64,000 nucleotides of DNA from Desulfosporosinus youngiae DSM 17734 (GCF_000244895.1 NZ_CM001441.1:5495417-5559416); one strand, 5' to 3'; shown: positions 28,824 to 37,996, counted from the stretch's first letter. Made by a program: numbers and translations. The notes: generated by a model not told the origin, from the sequence alone.

Positions 28824-28912
28824 TTATCCCCTAAAGTTACACACAGGAGTATGTGTATAATGTGGATAAGTATCCTTTTTAGCCTGTTTTTTTGAAAAAA
28901 GACTGTGGATAA
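28824..28912. promoter_or_regulatory. DnaA-box cluster in a 400-bp intergenic region
   Basis: Two perfect DnaA boxes (TTATCCACA on the minus strand at 28861-28869 and 28904-28912) and a one-mismatch box TTATACACA at 28852-28860, directly abutting the first, share one orientation. TTATCCCCT at 28824-28832 is a weaker one in the opposite direction. The region is A/T rich and codes for nothing visible. No dnaA or dnaN is in the window, so it is not obviously oriC. Confidence 0.6.
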
Positions 28913-28935
28913 CCTTGTTGATTAATCTTCCAAAA

Positions 28936-28972
28936 TAAAAAGCATTGGCTGACGAACTGTCTACCAATGCTT
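28936..28972 (-). terminator. Terminator of the zinc-ribbon gene
   Basis: On the minus strand AAGCATTGG and CCAATGCTT form a 9-bp stem with a 15-base loop, followed by TTTTATTTTGG. It begins 36 bp after the gene's stop. Confidence 0.85.
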
Positions 28973-29008
28973 GTCAATGTCAAATTAATTAATTCAAAAA
29001 TCTTTGAA

Positions 29009-29311
29009 TTAGTATTGATCCCGAGCTGGACGATGGTGCTGATAGCACTCACGGCAGTATACTGGACGATCAGATGTAGGTTGGAAAGGAACTTGTGTTT
29101 CTACTCCGCAGTCCCCGCAAATAACCGTAAACATCTCACGTGATCTTCCTTCTTGGTTATTACGGTTTTGTTTGCGAATGTTGCGGCATTCACGGCAACG
29201 CTGAGGTTCATTTTCGAAACCTTTCTCAGCATAGAATTCCTGCTCCCCAACTGTGAAAATAAAAGTCACTCCGCAGTCTTTACACACTAGATCTTTGTCT
29301 TCAAAGGCCAT
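29009..29311 (-). CDS. Small double zinc-ribbon protein
   Basis: 100 residues. Two zinc-binding units are visible: CKDCG near residue 10 pairing with CRECRN near 39, and CGDCG near 65 pairing with CRECYQ near 88, about 17-22 residues apart. This is the CxxC-x17-CxxC zinc-ribbon pattern of small, widely conserved but poorly characterised Firmicutes proteins. The central stretch FTVGEQEFYAEKGFENEPQR is typical of that family. The ATG at 29311 follows AAGGGGAATATC. It comes right after comFC, but a common function is not established. A nucleic acid-binding role is plausible by fold only. Confidence 0.85.
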   Translation of the reverse strand: MAFEDKDLVCKDCGVTFIFTVGEQEFYAEKGFENEPQRCRECRNIRKQNRNNQEGRSREMFTVICGDCGVETQVPFQPTSDRPVYCRECYQHHRPARDQY

Positions 29312-29375
29312 GAAAGATATTCCCCTTACGTAAAAAAATGTAACAGGCGGTGCCCATCCACTTGTAATTATACCT

Positions 29376-30116
29376 CTAATACCCAAAAGGCACAAGTCTT
29401 TTTTCAATACCTGCTGCTAAACATAAACCATAAATTTCCTGAACTCCGCTTTCTCTCAGAGCTTCTGCAACTGCTTCAAGGGTTGCTCCGGTTGTCGTTA
29501 CATCATCTATTAACCAAACGCTTTTTCCTAGAAAATGTTCGGGCTGCCTCACTGCAAATACACCTTTCAGGTTATTTAACCGCTCCTGACGGGAAAGCAG
29601 GGCTTGGGGCGATCTTGCCTCAAGCCGTTCAACTCCGGAAAGAACCGGCAATCCCAACTCCCAGTGTAAGCCGGATGCGATAACCTCCGCTTGATTATAA
29701 CCCCTTTCTGCCAGCCGGCTCATATGCATGGGGACTGCCACAATACCGTCAACTGGGGGAAGCTGACCAATCGCCCAGTCTGAAAAGGGACGGGAGATCG
29801 TTTTGATCAGACGTGGATGTGCTTTGAATTTGACGGTTTGAATAAACTCCTTCAACCCTCCGGAGTAATGTCCCCAAGCCGTAACCCGATCCAGCTGCTT
29901 AGGGCCTCTGCCTGCGGCACAATCAAGACAATTTAGGTTCTCTGACTCGATTAATTTCCCGCACCCTTGACAGCGTCTCAACTCAGGGAGAAGGTATTTC
30001 AAGCTGCATATTGAGCAAATTGGACCTTGCTCCTCATTACAAAATACACAAACCTCTTCATTTTCATACCACAGCGCACCAGTGATCTTAAGTGCTTCTC
30101 TCCAGAACCTCTTCAA
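29376..30116 (-). CDS. comFC: ComF family phosphoribosyltransferase-like protein
   Basis: About 246 residues. An N-terminal zinc region with CVFC, CSIC, CQGC and CLDC pairs is followed by a phosphoribosyltransferase-like domain with the PRPP-loop motif VWLIDDVTTTGATLEA and the earlier VPMHMSRLAERGYNQAEVIA block. ComFC works with ComFA in DNA uptake for transformation, and the family is also linked to DNA recombination. The TTG at 30116 follows GGAG at 5 bases; an earlier TTG at 30149 overlaps comFA and lacks a site. Natural competence in this organism is not shown by these genes alone. Confidence 0.9.
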   Translation of the reverse strand: MKRFWREALKITGALWYENEEVCVFCNEEQGPICSICSLKYLLPELRRCQGCGKLIESENLNCLDCAAGRGPKQLDRVTAWGHYSGGLKEFIQTVKFKAHPRLIKTISRPFSDWAIGQLPPVDGIVAVPMHMSRLAERGYNQAEVIASGLHWELGLPVLSGVERLEARSPQALLSRQERLNNLKGVFAVRQPEHFLGKSVWLIDDVTTTGATLEAVAEALRESGVQEIYGLCLAAGIEKRLVPFGY

Positions 30117-30141
30117 GACGTCTCCCTTCTTTCTCCTTTGG

Positions 30142-31854
30142 TCAGTCAATAAGCCCTAATTCCAAAGCGCGCCTGTTCTGCTCCTTTATCCATTGTACTG
30201 CAGTCTTCATGGAGCAGGTCATTTGCTTGGACAAAAACAGAATTCCTCCCTCAGGGTTTTCTTTGGTTCGTCCTACTCGTCCAGCCATTTGCACCAAACT
30301 GCGTTCATCAAACATTGGGTGATCTGACCCAATGACCACTACTTGAATTCCTGGGAGCGTGATACCCCGCTCTAAGATGGTCGTACTCACAAAGATATCA
30401 TACACCCCCTTTTGTAAGTTCCTGATTTTGACCCCACGTTCCGAATCTGCACTGTAACTTCCCCCAACCTGCCAACCCGGAAATTCGTTGCTGAAACATT
30501 TAATCCAAGGGTCAACCCAAGAAATTTTCGGGACAAAGACCAGTACGGGTCCCTGTCGTCTTAATAATTCAATCTGTTTCGCCCATACCCCTGTACAGCC
30601 ATTAGGGTCCGGCGGATTACGGGACTTTATCCATATGGGAACCGGCAATGGCCTTCGATGATGCCGGGCAGGAAGCCGAATAAGCAGCATCTCCCCCTGT
30701 TGAACGGCCTTTAATCCGTCCCGGGAAGGAGTAGCAGTCAAGTAAAGGAGTTTCCCCCCTTGACGCAAAGCTTGGTGCAAACCCCATTCCAAGGCCCTGC
30801 TCCCATGATAGGGGAAGGCATCCATCTCATCCATGAAAACCACATCAAAGGACTGCCAAAATCTTAGAACTTGGTGAGTTGTTGCCAGTACCATGCCGCC
30901 CACTTGAAATTTAACCGAAGTGTTCCCAGTCAATACCTGAATCGGGTAATTTGGAAAGTCTCGTTTAAGTCTCGGGGCAATATCAAGAATCACGTCTTGA
31001 CGTGGTGCAGCAAAAAGAACCGATTTTCCCTCTTTCAATGCCCAGGCAGCGGCCGGAAAACACACCTCGGTTTTTCCGGCTCCACATGCTGCCCATAGAA
31101 GTGCTCTGTCTCTAGATGTACCCTTGATAAAGTCGGCTACTTGTTCGCTTGCCTGACGTTGTGCCTCTGTTAAGACCCAGCGAGGCTCAAATGAAACTAT
31201 AGAAGGACCGTCCAAAAGTGAACGCTTATCTCGATAAAGGGCCTTTAAAGATGTACTGGTGCCAATGCTCTCGCAAGTTCGGCAGGTTGCAGCCGGTCCA
31301 TAAAAACCGGACCATTCTTCTACATCCTTTTCTCCACAACGCTGACACTGCCACCCTCTTTTTGTCCGTTCCACTGAAGGAACCCATTGTGCCTTTCCTT
31401 GCTCTACATTATAATGGGCAAGTTTTATGATCTCATCCTCTTCAATCGTTAGTTCCTGGGCGAGTCCTTGAAAATCCCGAATTGAAAGCTGCCTTCCTAA
31501 GAGCCGCTGATTAATAGCCTGCCAAAATGCATTCCTCTTATCCCGACCCAAATCGAGTGGATTTTCACCAGAAGATGAACACCCCCTTACCTCCTTCCAG
31601 GTCATGTTCTTTGTATCCCAACTGAGATCTTCAACTATCTTCGTTATATGACGTTTAATGCTTTCCGACTTATCTTTTCTATTCCAGACGATCATTGGTT
31701 TCTTACCAGACAAACGATGCTGAACGTTATGAATCATTGATAAAGGGAGCGGGGCACTAAGATAGCCGATAACTCCCGCCCCCAACTTGTCCTGTTCCTG
31801 AAACGGAGAAAAACCGACGTCATGGTTTTCCTTTAACGTCAGATAAAAGAGCAC
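30142..31854 (-). CDS. comFA: ComFA-like DEAD/DEAH-box helicase
   Basis: About 570 residues. The zinc finger CQRCGE ... CRTCES near residue 185 precedes the helicase core, as in ComFA. Walker A is WAACGAGKTEVCFPAA, motif II is FMDEMDAF, motif III YLTATPS, and motif VI VQMAGRVGRTKENPEG. ComFA is the ATP-driven motor for single-stranded DNA import in competent Firmicutes. The N-terminal 170 residues are longer and less conserved than in Bacillus. GTG at 31854 is supported by GAGAGG upstream; other starts up to 31935 remain open. comFC follows with a short overlap or gap. Confidence 0.88.
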   Translation of the reverse strand: MLFYLTLKENHDVGFSPFQEQDKLGAGVIGYLSAPLPLSMIHNVQHRLSGKKPMIVWNRKDKSESIKRHITKIVEDLSWDTKNMTWKEVRGCSSSGENPLDLGRDKRNAFWQAINQRLLGRQLSIRDFQGLAQELTIEEDEIIKLAHYNVEQGKAQWVPSVERTKRGWQCQRCGEKDVEEWSGFYGPAATCRTCESIGTSTSLKALYRDKRSLLDGPSIVSFEPRWVLTEAQRQASEQVADFIKGTSRDRALLWAACGAGKTEVCFPAAAWALKEGKSVLFAAPRQDVILDIAPRLKRDFPNYPIQVLTGNTSVKFQVGGMVLATTHQVLRFWQSFDVVFMDEMDAFPYHGSRALEWGLHQALRQGGKLLYLTATPSRDGLKAVQQGEMLLIRLPARHHRRPLPVPIWIKSRNPPDPNGCTGVWAKQIELLRRQGPVLVFVPKISWVDPWIKCFSNEFPGWQVGGSYSADSERGVKIRNLQKGVYDIFVSTTILERGITLPGIQVVVIGSDHPMFDERSLVQMAGRVGRTKENPEGGILFLSKQMTCSMKTAVQWIKEQNRRALELGLID

Positions 31855-31888
31855 AACTATTCCTCTCTTTCTATGTGCCCCACTGGTC

Positions 31889-32275
31889 TTAGCAGGTTCC
31901 TCCATTGTCGCCCTTACTCTTGCACGGGCACACACAAATCGTTATTTCCGTGAACCGACGCTGCAGACAAGCTATGTATCTCTCCAAACGGCTAAGGGAC
32001 AAATCAGAACAGATCTGAACTTCGACGTTTAACGGGAGCCTGTTCATCTTCTGGAGGCCAGGCAGCTCTTTCCTCAGCAGCCAAACCCGCTTCTCCAGCT
32101 CCCCATTCTCCTGACTCAGCTTCCAAACGAAGTTTAAGCTGCAGGATCTCTTGCTAAACCTTTCCTTCCATCCCTCAATGGATGTTTGCCATTTTAGCGG
32201 GATTACCCACTCATAAGATGGGCCCACTGTCCAGGAAAGAATTGCTAAAACTATGACAAATCCCATCCAAAACAT
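31889..32275 (-). CDS. Unknown small membrane-anchored protein
   Basis: 128 residues; I do not recognise the family. The N-terminus MFWMGFVIVLAILSWTVG is one membrane helix. The rest is basic and soluble in appearance, with a possible coiled segment (LSQENGELEKRVWLLRKELP) and a C-terminal beta/alpha-looking part ending in CVCPCKSKG, where two of the four cysteines form CPC. The ATG at 32275 follows GGGGGTGAG by 6 bases, so the gene is translated. It lies between the O-antigen-ligase-like gene (30-bp gap) and comFA, probably in one transcript. Function not predicted. Confidence 0.6.
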   Translation of the reverse strand: MFWMGFVIVLAILSWTVGPSYEWVIPLKWQTSIEGWKERFSKRSCSLNFVWKLSQENGELEKRVWLLRKELPGLQKMNRLPLNVEVQICSDLSLSRLERYIACLQRRFTEITICVCPCKSKGDNGGTC

Positions 32276-32305
32276 CAAATTCTCACCCCCTGCTCACAAC
32301 TTATG

Positions 32306-34087
32306 TCAGGGCAAGAGTTGTGTGAGTTGTCTTTGCCGAGCATATTCTGCAAGAAGTTGTATATGTTGAGAGGGCAAAAAATTCTTGTGTCCCTGCCAAA
32401 GCCTTCGCTCCGAACTATTGAGGTTAACCAACCTCCCCTCAATCGTTCCGGGCACGTTTTCAACCCAGCGATAAAGGAGCATTACGGTTTCGGGATGCTC
32501 CTGACGATATACTTCCGCAGCATCCCAAACGACTGACTGGCCCCATTCATACGCTCCTAACTCGAAAGGCTGCCAGCTAAGAACTTCTTTGACGCTTTCT
32601 AATCCGGCCTCCAGGTTCCCTGTTTGAAGTAAGTACTCTGCAACCTCCCGACGCGCCTCAATTTGAGTTTGATCCCACTTCAAACTTCTGCCCCAAAGTT
32701 CGCTGCTTTTGTTAGGGTTCTGCTCGCCGTATTGAACGGCCTGTGCATTCCAAATTTGTGCACTCTTTAGGAGTGCCGGCTTCAAAAGGCCGGCCCCACA
32801 ACTTAGAAAGACGGTCAGACTCAGGCCTAAAATCCCCATCTTGCCAACTGAGTAGAGTAATTGGTTTGGTTTTGAAAAATTCGTTTTAAAAGGATCGTTT
32901 CCTATCTGCAGACTGCCGAAAAGCAGCCAAAACAAACTTCCTAAAGCACCAAAGGAAAAATCTGCATCGACCAAACTATGTAATACTAAAAAAATTAAAG
33001 CGCTGCATACTTGAAGACGAGTTTTAGATTCTTCCAATTCCAGCCTTGAGTTAGCCGGCATTCGATTATTTCTCCAGGTCATCCAAGCCTGAGCCAACAC
33101 AAGACCACCCCAGATCCCTACCCCCATAAGTCCGGGAACTCCCTGGTTCAGCAAAATATGGATAAAACCCGAATGGGGATCCGCTGTCCAATATGGAAAG
33201 GTTTGAACTGTAGGGAACGCCCACCATCCACCGGCTTGGGGAAGACCACCGGAATTCCAAGCCAGCTTAAGCCCATCTTTAAAATAAATAAGTCTTTCCT
33301 GCCAACTTGAAGTAGAAAAGCCCCAAGCAGTTAGATTCTCCCAAGCTGGTCTATAATAACAGAGCATAAGAGCTGTTCCTGCGCCCCCCACTAAAAGTCT
33401 GACCATCCCTTTAAAATAGTTTATCCTTCCTGTCACTTTACTCTGAAATGTCCGGCCAATCCACAATCGCCCAATAAAAACTATAAGGAACAAGCCAACT
33501 GCCCCGCGGGATCCTGTTCCTAAAAGAGAAATTGCCAGCCAGATAAAAATTAACCTTCTGCGTGGATGAATTAAGAGCACCGCTCCCAGGAATGCAGCAG
33601 CTGCATTGGGATAACCAAAGACAGAACTTAATCTGCCCCCTACTTTGCTCACCCAAGGCAGCCAGCCAATAAGAGCTATCCCAACAGCAAGCCACTCAAT
33701 ATATTGCATTAGCTGCTTCTTTACGGTTTCGTCGGAAGAAATTTGAATCCCCAAACGATAGACCAACCAAAGAATTCCCCACTGCAAGGCTTCAAGCAGT
33801 CCATCCACAAGTCTGACAGGATGAAGAATTCCCACTAACGAAAAAAAAAGCAGTCCTAAAAACAGATAATCTGTCTGGCCAAACGCAAACGGTTTCTTTA
33901 AGCCAAGATCTGACCTTTTAGGCAGATGAACCCATAGAGCGTAAGCCGATAGAACAAATCCAAATAAAAGCCATTCCTGGGGGTAATATAGGCCGTGTAT
34001 GAAAACACTAAATCCTAAAAAAAGAGCCAGGAGGCGTGCTTTACTGCTCCTAGCTCTGCTGTCATGTTGTAATGATAACCCAATCAC
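32306..34087 (-). CDS. O-antigen ligase family membrane protein
   Basis: 593 residues. About ten or more hydrophobic helices fill residues 20-430, with the Wzy_C/O-antigen-ligase style stretches [20 protein letters not shown] and [19 protein letters not shown]. The last 150 residues are soluble and alpha-helical ([23 protein letters not shown] and following), reminiscent of TPR helices. Such proteins link or polymerise surface glycans, but the acceptor in a Gram-positive cell is unclear. The GTG start overlaps the end of fabZ by 4 bp (GTGA), so it is coupled to a lipid gene. A plus-strand glycosyltransferase lies nearby. Confidence 0.85.
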   Translation of the reverse strand: MIGLSLQHDSRARSSKARLLALFLGFSVFIHGLYYPQEWLLFGFVLSAYALWVHLPKRSDLGLKKPFAFGQTDYLFLGLLFFSLVGILHPVRLVDGLLEALQWGILWLVYRLGIQISSDETVKKQLMQYIEWLAVGIALIGWLPWVSKVGGRLSSVFGYPNAAAAFLGAVLLIHPRRRLIFIWLAISLLGTGSRGAVGLFLIVFIGRLWIGRTFQSKVTGRINYFKGMVRLLVGGAGTALMLCYYRPAWENLTAWGFSTSSWQERLIYFKDGLKLAWNSGGLPQAGGWWAFPTVQTFPYWTADPHSGFIHILLNQGVPGLMGVGIWGGLVLAQAWMTWRNNRMPANSRLELEESKTRLQVCSALIFLVLHSLVDADFSFGALGSLFWLLFGSLQIGNDPFKTNFSKPNQLLYSVGKMGILGLSLTVFLSCGAGLLKPALLKSAQIWNAQAVQYGEQNPNKSSELWGRSLKWDQTQIEARREVAEYLLQTGNLEAGLESVKEVLSWQPFELGAYEWGQSVVWDAAEVYRQEHPETVMLLYRWVENVPGTIEGRLVNLNSSERRLWQGHKNFLPSQHIQLLAEYARQRQLTQLLP

Positions 34088-34524
34088 TGGGCAGTCTTCT
34101 TCCTCTCCAGGAAGAATTTAAGGGTTCCTTCTGCCGCCAGCTCATCTCCGACATAGGCAACGCCTTTGGCGACTCCGTATGTCTTTCTTAACTTGACGAG
34201 TTCCACTTCTAAGCGAAGCTGATCTCCTGGAATGACTTGCCTTTTGAACTTAACATCATCTAAGCCGGCAAACAACCCTAAGCAGCCTTCGTATTCCGGT
34301 TGTTTAAGGATCGCGACAGATCCGACTTGAGCAAGTGCTTCCATAATCAAAACTCCTGGCATAATAGGATGACCCGGAAAGTGTCCCTGAAAGAACGAAT
34401 CATTTATGGTAACATTCTTAATTCCTACAGCCCTTTTACCTACTTCTATTTCTAGAATTCGATCGACCAATAGAAAGGGGTAACGATGTGGAATAATCTC
34501 CTGAATTTCTTGGTTTTCTAACAC
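34084..34524 (-). CDS. fabZ: 3-hydroxyacyl-[acyl-carrier-protein] dehydratase FabZ
   Basis: 146 residues, hot-dog fold. The catalytic His/Glu block [20 protein letters not shown] is intact, and the N-terminal [16 protein letters not shown] is typical. It removes water from beta-hydroxyacyl-ACP in fatty acid elongation. The GTG at 34524 stands 9 bases after AGGAGG; an in-frame upstream extension has no such site. The gene is away from other fab genes and is coupled to the O-antigen-ligase-like gene, an unusual pairing, but the sequence is canonical. Confidence 0.95.
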   Translation of the reverse strand: MLENQEIQEIIPHRYPFLLVDRILEIEVGKRAVGIKNVTINDSFFQGHFPGHPIMPGVLIMEALAQVGSVAILKQPEYEGCLGLFAGLDDVKFKRQVIPGDQLRLEVELVKLRKTYGVAKGVAYVGDELAAEGTLKFFLERKKTAQ

Positions 34525-34542
34525 TGAAAAATTCCTCCTTAT

Positions 34543-34577
34543 TAACCTCAAACCTCAAGCCACGAGTACGGCTTGCA
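34543..34577. repeat. CCTCAA-type degenerate repeat
   Basis: AACCTCAAACCTCAAGC is followed by CACGAGTACGGCTTG in the fabZ upstream gap. It resembles the other degenerate TTCGAGG/CTCGA tracts only loosely. Confidence 0.3.
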
Positions 34578-34673
34578 GATATGGACCATTATGTCTTATG
34601 ATGATTGTATATACAAGGCATTTAACTCATGAAAACAGTATATCCAAGTTTTGGCCTGAAGGGAAGATAGCCG

Positions 34674-35798
34674 GTGTATGAAAAAAAATACAAGATTCTA
34701 CATATTATTGGCGGCGGAGAAATTGGTGGGGCGGAACAACATGTGTTATCTCTGCTTAATGGTATAGACCAAACTCGCTTTGATCCCTATCTTGTCTGCC
34801 TGACTCAAGGTCCTTTCTCTGACCTGGCCATTGATCATAAGATCCCAACCCATACGTTCCCGATGCGCTTCCCACTTGACATTTCTCCCATTCCCGCCCT
34901 CATTCGCTGGTCAAGGAGACAAGGCATAAACCTGATTCACACCCATGGCTCCCGGGCCAATCTTCTCGGGCGCCTGAGTGCTAAATGGTTAGGTATCCCC
35001 AGCTTAACCACCGTTCATAGTTCATTAGCTCACGATTACCTCTCTCTTTGGTCTGCTCAAATAGCTCTGCTTCTTGATCGTCTGACTCTCCCCTTAACAT
35101 CCGGGATTATCACTGTATCAGAGCACCTGGCAAAAGAAGTTGCTTTGAGAGGCGGGAGAAATCCATTAACCATTTATAATGGTCATCCCTCCCTTACCTT
35201 TGACGACCCCTCTTCTTCCCGACATCGTTTTCGCCGGCAATGGGGTATCCCGACGGATGCTCTTGTTCTGGGAACCATCGGCCGCCTTCATCCCACTAAA
35301 GGGCAACTATATCTGATCCAGGCCGCCGGTCAACTGCGCTTTAAATTTCCCAACCTCCACCTCTTGCTCATAGGAGATGGTCCCCTGCGCCAAAACTTAA
35401 CCCGGGCACTACAAGAGAGTAATCTTCCCCATACCATTACCGGCTATCTCCCTTCAGCCTATGAAGCACTACCCGCCATGGACCTTTTTGTTTTGCCTTC
35501 AGTTAGTGAAGGTATGGGGCTGGTTTTGCTCGAAGCAATGCAAGCCAGGGTCCCGATTGCAGCAAGTGCTGTCGGAGGAATTCCGGAGCTCATCCGCGAC
35601 GGCGTAGACGGGCTGCTCTTTCCCCCAGGGGACGTACCGAAATTAAGCGCAGCATGTGCTTCTATTCTTGAGAATCCTGCTTTGGCTGAGTCTCTTGTTC
35701 ATGGGGGGCAAAACCGCTGGCCTATGTTTTCTATAGATAGTATGGTCAGAGCAACAGAGCAAGTATACACTCGTATGCTTGCTAAGACAGCTCCCTGA
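34674..35798 (+). CDS. Family 4 glycosyltransferase
   Basis: 374 residues, GT-B fold of the GT4 family. The N-terminal Rossmann part has HIIGGGEIGGAEQHVLSLL, the linker GRLHPTKGQLYLIQAAG, and the nucleotide-sugar site region DLFVLPSVSEGMGLVLLEAM with the E-x7-E pair. It transfers an activated sugar to a lipid or glycan on the cytosolic face. The start is GTG at 34674 behind AAGGGAAG; the nearby ATG (34678) is in another frame. It is divergent from fabZ and convergent with rsgI. The sugar and acceptor are unknown; the neighbouring O-antigen-ligase-like and TagA/WecG genes suggest surface polysaccharide. Confidence 0.92.
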   Translation: MYEKKYKILHIIGGGEIGGAEQHVLSLLNGIDQTRFDPYLVCLTQGPFSDLAIDHKIPTHTFPMRFPLDISPIPALIRWSRRQGINLIHTHGSRANLLGRLSAKWLGIPSLTTVHSSLAHDYLSLWSAQIALLLDRLTLPLTSGIITVSEHLAKEVALRGGRNPLTIYNGHPSLTFDDPSSSRHRFRRQWGIPTDALVLGTIGRLHPTKGQLYLIQAAGQLRFKFPNLHLLLIGDGPLRQNLTRALQESNLPHTITGYLPSAYEALPAMDLFVLPSVSEGMGLVLLEAMQARVPIAASAVGGIPELIRDGVDGLLFPPGDVPKLSAACASILENPALAESLVHGGQNRWPMFSIDSMVRATEQVYTRMLAKTAP

Positions 35799-35847
35799 CC
35801 TGAGCACAGCCGGTCAGCTAAGAAGATTTCGGGGAGATGCTCTTAAA

Positions 35848-35886
35848 ATGTCAAAAGGTTGAGCTGTTTGCTCAACCTTTTGACAT
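35848..35886. terminator. Bidirectional terminator-like hairpin between GT4 and rsgI
   Basis: ATGTCAAAAGGTTGAGC and GCTCAACCTTTTGACAT form a perfect 17-bp stem with a 5-base loop. It lies between two convergent genes, so it can serve both strands, although neither side has a long T-tract outside the stem. Confidence 0.7.
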
Positions 35887-35946
35887 GCAGTCATATTCCT
35901 TCTGCTAAGGCCAATCCCATTGGCCATTCTCGGTTTGGGAGATAGT

Positions 35947-37242
35947 CTACCTGGTTTGACCGTAGGTCTTTTGGGATCTTGAAGTTTCCCATCTCAATTG
36001 AGAGTTTTTTCCAATGCTACCTTTCTTATCTGAAGTTTTAGGAACCGGGATTATGGGAGATACCCTCTCTCTAGAGAAGCTTTGATCATTAAGCCAAGGG
36101 TTTCTTGCTTTATCACCCGTGTTTATCAGAACGTCTTTTTTCTTGGATTCCTGCTCTCTTTTCATAGACTCCGGTTCTTTTCTCCTAGACTCCTGTCCTT
36201 TTTCCTTTCCTCTCTCTGAGTCTTCCCCCTTATTTTTGTTATCGTTTCTCTGGCTTCCCCTGGATCTTTGCTTATCCTCGTCGCTGTCTCTGTCCTTATC
36301 CCTGTCGGCTTTCTTATCTCTATTTATCCCGTTTCCTTTAGTTTCCTCTTTAGCTTTGTCACGTTTATTTCTTTGATCTATCCCCTGTTTGTATTTCTGC
36401 AATACTGCATCCTTAGACTTAGCCTTATCCTGCTCAGGAATCTGCTTTTTAGATAAAGCAGCATAGGCATCTGTCTCCTTCTTCTCTTTAACCTTAGCAC
36501 GAACTTTTGAGTCTTCAAGCAACCGGACCCGTTCTGTCGTCTCTTTTAATTTTTCCGGTTGAGTCTCTACTCCCGCTTCTACAGCAGTCTGCCATAATGC
36601 ATACTCACCTATGGTCAGATCTCCTTTTTCGGCAAGCTCCCGATCTTGAGTTGTTACAGAGAAGAAAGCAACCTGCGGGGTAAATCCATTTTCTTTAGTA
36701 TTTACTGACAGCCAAGAGATGATTTGATTCTCGTTAAGACCTTTAGCGGCTTGCTCTAAACCGTCATCAATCAGCGAAGAATAACCCACTACAACCCAAG
36801 GTTGTTCAGGCTTTAAAAACTTTTGATTGTAGGCCTCGGTTACAATCTGTCCCAAGACTTCATCAATGGGTTTTCCTTTTAGGTCAATCTTACTTATCAG
36901 GCGCTCAGCATCCTCGTTTTGAGTATTAATTTCAAGTACATTCCTCTTGCCATCTATCGTAAATTGCAAACTGGGATTAATATCGACTGAAAGCAAGGCT
37001 ACTGCAGTGGGCACTTGATACAAGTTCCAGCCAACTATTGTCGTTAAAACCATAAGAAAAATTGCCGCAACTCCAACCCAGGCACGCCATCCTTTAAAGC
37101 ACTCAAAGCCAAGTTTCAGTTCAATTTCTTCTCCTACCTCTGCATCTTGTTTTCTTTTAACATGACGAAATGTTCCATTTTTATCGAGGACTGTATAACG
37201 GGATCCGGATTTTTCTAAAACTACAGCTTTTATTTTACTCAT
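35947..37242 (-). CDS. rsgI: Anti-sigma-I factor RsgI family protein
   Basis: 431 residues. The N-terminal anti-sigma domain (MSKIKAVVLEKSGSRYTVL, to about residue 52) is cytosolic, a membrane helix follows (WVGVAAIFLMVLTTIVGWNLY, about 55-76), then a conserved extracellular domain beginning VDINPSLQFTIDGKRNVLEI. The last 190 residues are dominated by Lys, Asp, Glu, Arg and Ser (KDRDSDEDKQRSRG), likely disordered, with no carbohydrate-binding module as seen in the cellulolytic clostridia. RsgI holds SigI inactive until a signal arrives. It overlaps sigI by 4 bp (ATGA). Confidence 0.9.
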   Translation of the reverse strand: MSKIKAVVLEKSGSRYTVLDKNGTFRHVKRKQDAEVGEEIELKLGFECFKGWRAWVGVAAIFLMVLTTIVGWNLYQVPTAVALLSVDINPSLQFTIDGKRNVLEINTQNEDAERLISKIDLKGKPIDEVLGQIVTEAYNQKFLKPEQPWVVVGYSSLIDDGLEQAAKGLNENQIISWLSVNTKENGFTPQVAFFSVTTQDRELAEKGDLTIGEYALWQTAVEAGVETQPEKLKETTERVRLLEDSKVRAKVKEKKETDAYAALSKKQIPEQDKAKSKDAVLQKYKQGIDQRNKRDKAKEETKGNGINRDKKADRDKDRDSDEDKQRSRGSQRNDNKNKGEDSERGKEKGQESRRKEPESMKREQESKKKDVLINTGDKARNPWLNDQSFSRERVSPIIPVPKTSDKKGSIGKNSQLRWETSRSQKTYGQTR

Positions 37243-37952
37243 CCCATCGCCCCCTTTTCCCGCGGGAGGACATACTCCCGTAAATAGACATAATCATTTT
37301 GGTTCGCAAGAAGTAAGGCTACCGCTAAAATATACTTCCGCCCCCGTTCCAATACCTTATGATGAATTTGGGTTTTCAGCCCTAAGGCCTGCATAGGAAC
37401 TTTTCCTTTACGTTCCACCTGAAGCCACAGCTCAGGATCAAAGGCCAATTCTCTAGCTGCCCTCAGTAATGTCTCACGGGAATCTCGATGTTTAGGGGAT
37501 ACTTCTACTAAATCCTGAAAGTTAAGCTGAAAAACAGCCAATGCTTTAGAAAATTGTCGAATTTCTTCCGCTCGCTCAAAGTTTTGTTCTTGCTCTCGAA
37601 AATCATCTAAACCAAGATGAACATCGACCCGGCGCCCAATATCATCTTGATCGAGAGATATTGACTGCCGCAAACGCTGCCTTCGATAATAATCAATTAG
37701 CCTTCGCTTCATCAATACCCGTGCATAGGCTAAAAAGGGTACTCCTTTATCTTCTGCAAATAGGTCAATCGCTTCATTAAAAGCAATCAACGCTTCTGAT
37801 AATTCGTCATCTCGACCCCATTCCAGAGAGCGAAAACATGCTTGGCTAGCAACATGACGAATAAACGCTTGAGATTCGGCTAAGAAAGCCTCTCTGGCTT
37901 CTGAGTCCTCTTTCAAACGCTGCCAAGAACATCCATCTTCCCATTCTGGCAT
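37239..37952 (-). CDS. sigI: RNA polymerase sigma factor SigI
   Basis: About 237 residues. Region 2 reads WGRDDELSEALIAFNEAIDLF and VPFLAYARVLMKRRLIDYYRRQ, typical of SigI. The C-terminal SigI-specific domain (LWLQVERKGKVPMQALGLKT, ILAVALLLANQNDYVYLREYV) replaces a normal region 4. SigI answers heat or cell-envelope and polysaccharide signals through its anti-sigma partner RsgI, encoded next with an overlapping start. The ATG at 37952 lies 8-9 bases after AGGAGG; an in-frame GTG at 37973 lies upstream of that site. Confidence 0.95.
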   Translation of the reverse strand: MPEWEDGCSWQRLKEDSEAREAFLAESQAFIRHVASQACFRSLEWGRDDELSEALIAFNEAIDLFAEDKGVPFLAYARVLMKRRLIDYYRRQRLRQSISLDQDDIGRRVDVHLGLDDFREQEQNFERAEEIRQFSKALAVFQLNFQDLVEVSPKHRDSRETLLRAARELAFDPELWLQVERKGKVPMQALGLKTQIHHKVLERGRKYILAVALLLANQNDYVYLREYVLPREKGAMG

Positions 37953-37996
37953 GTTTTCTTTCCTCCTACTCACCTCTACGAAACAAATTCTCTCTT

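Noticed and set aside
28606-29008. Chromosomal replication origin
   Set aside because: DnaA boxes exist, but no dnaA, dnaN, rpmH or gyrase gene lies near and the surrounding gene order is not that of an origin.
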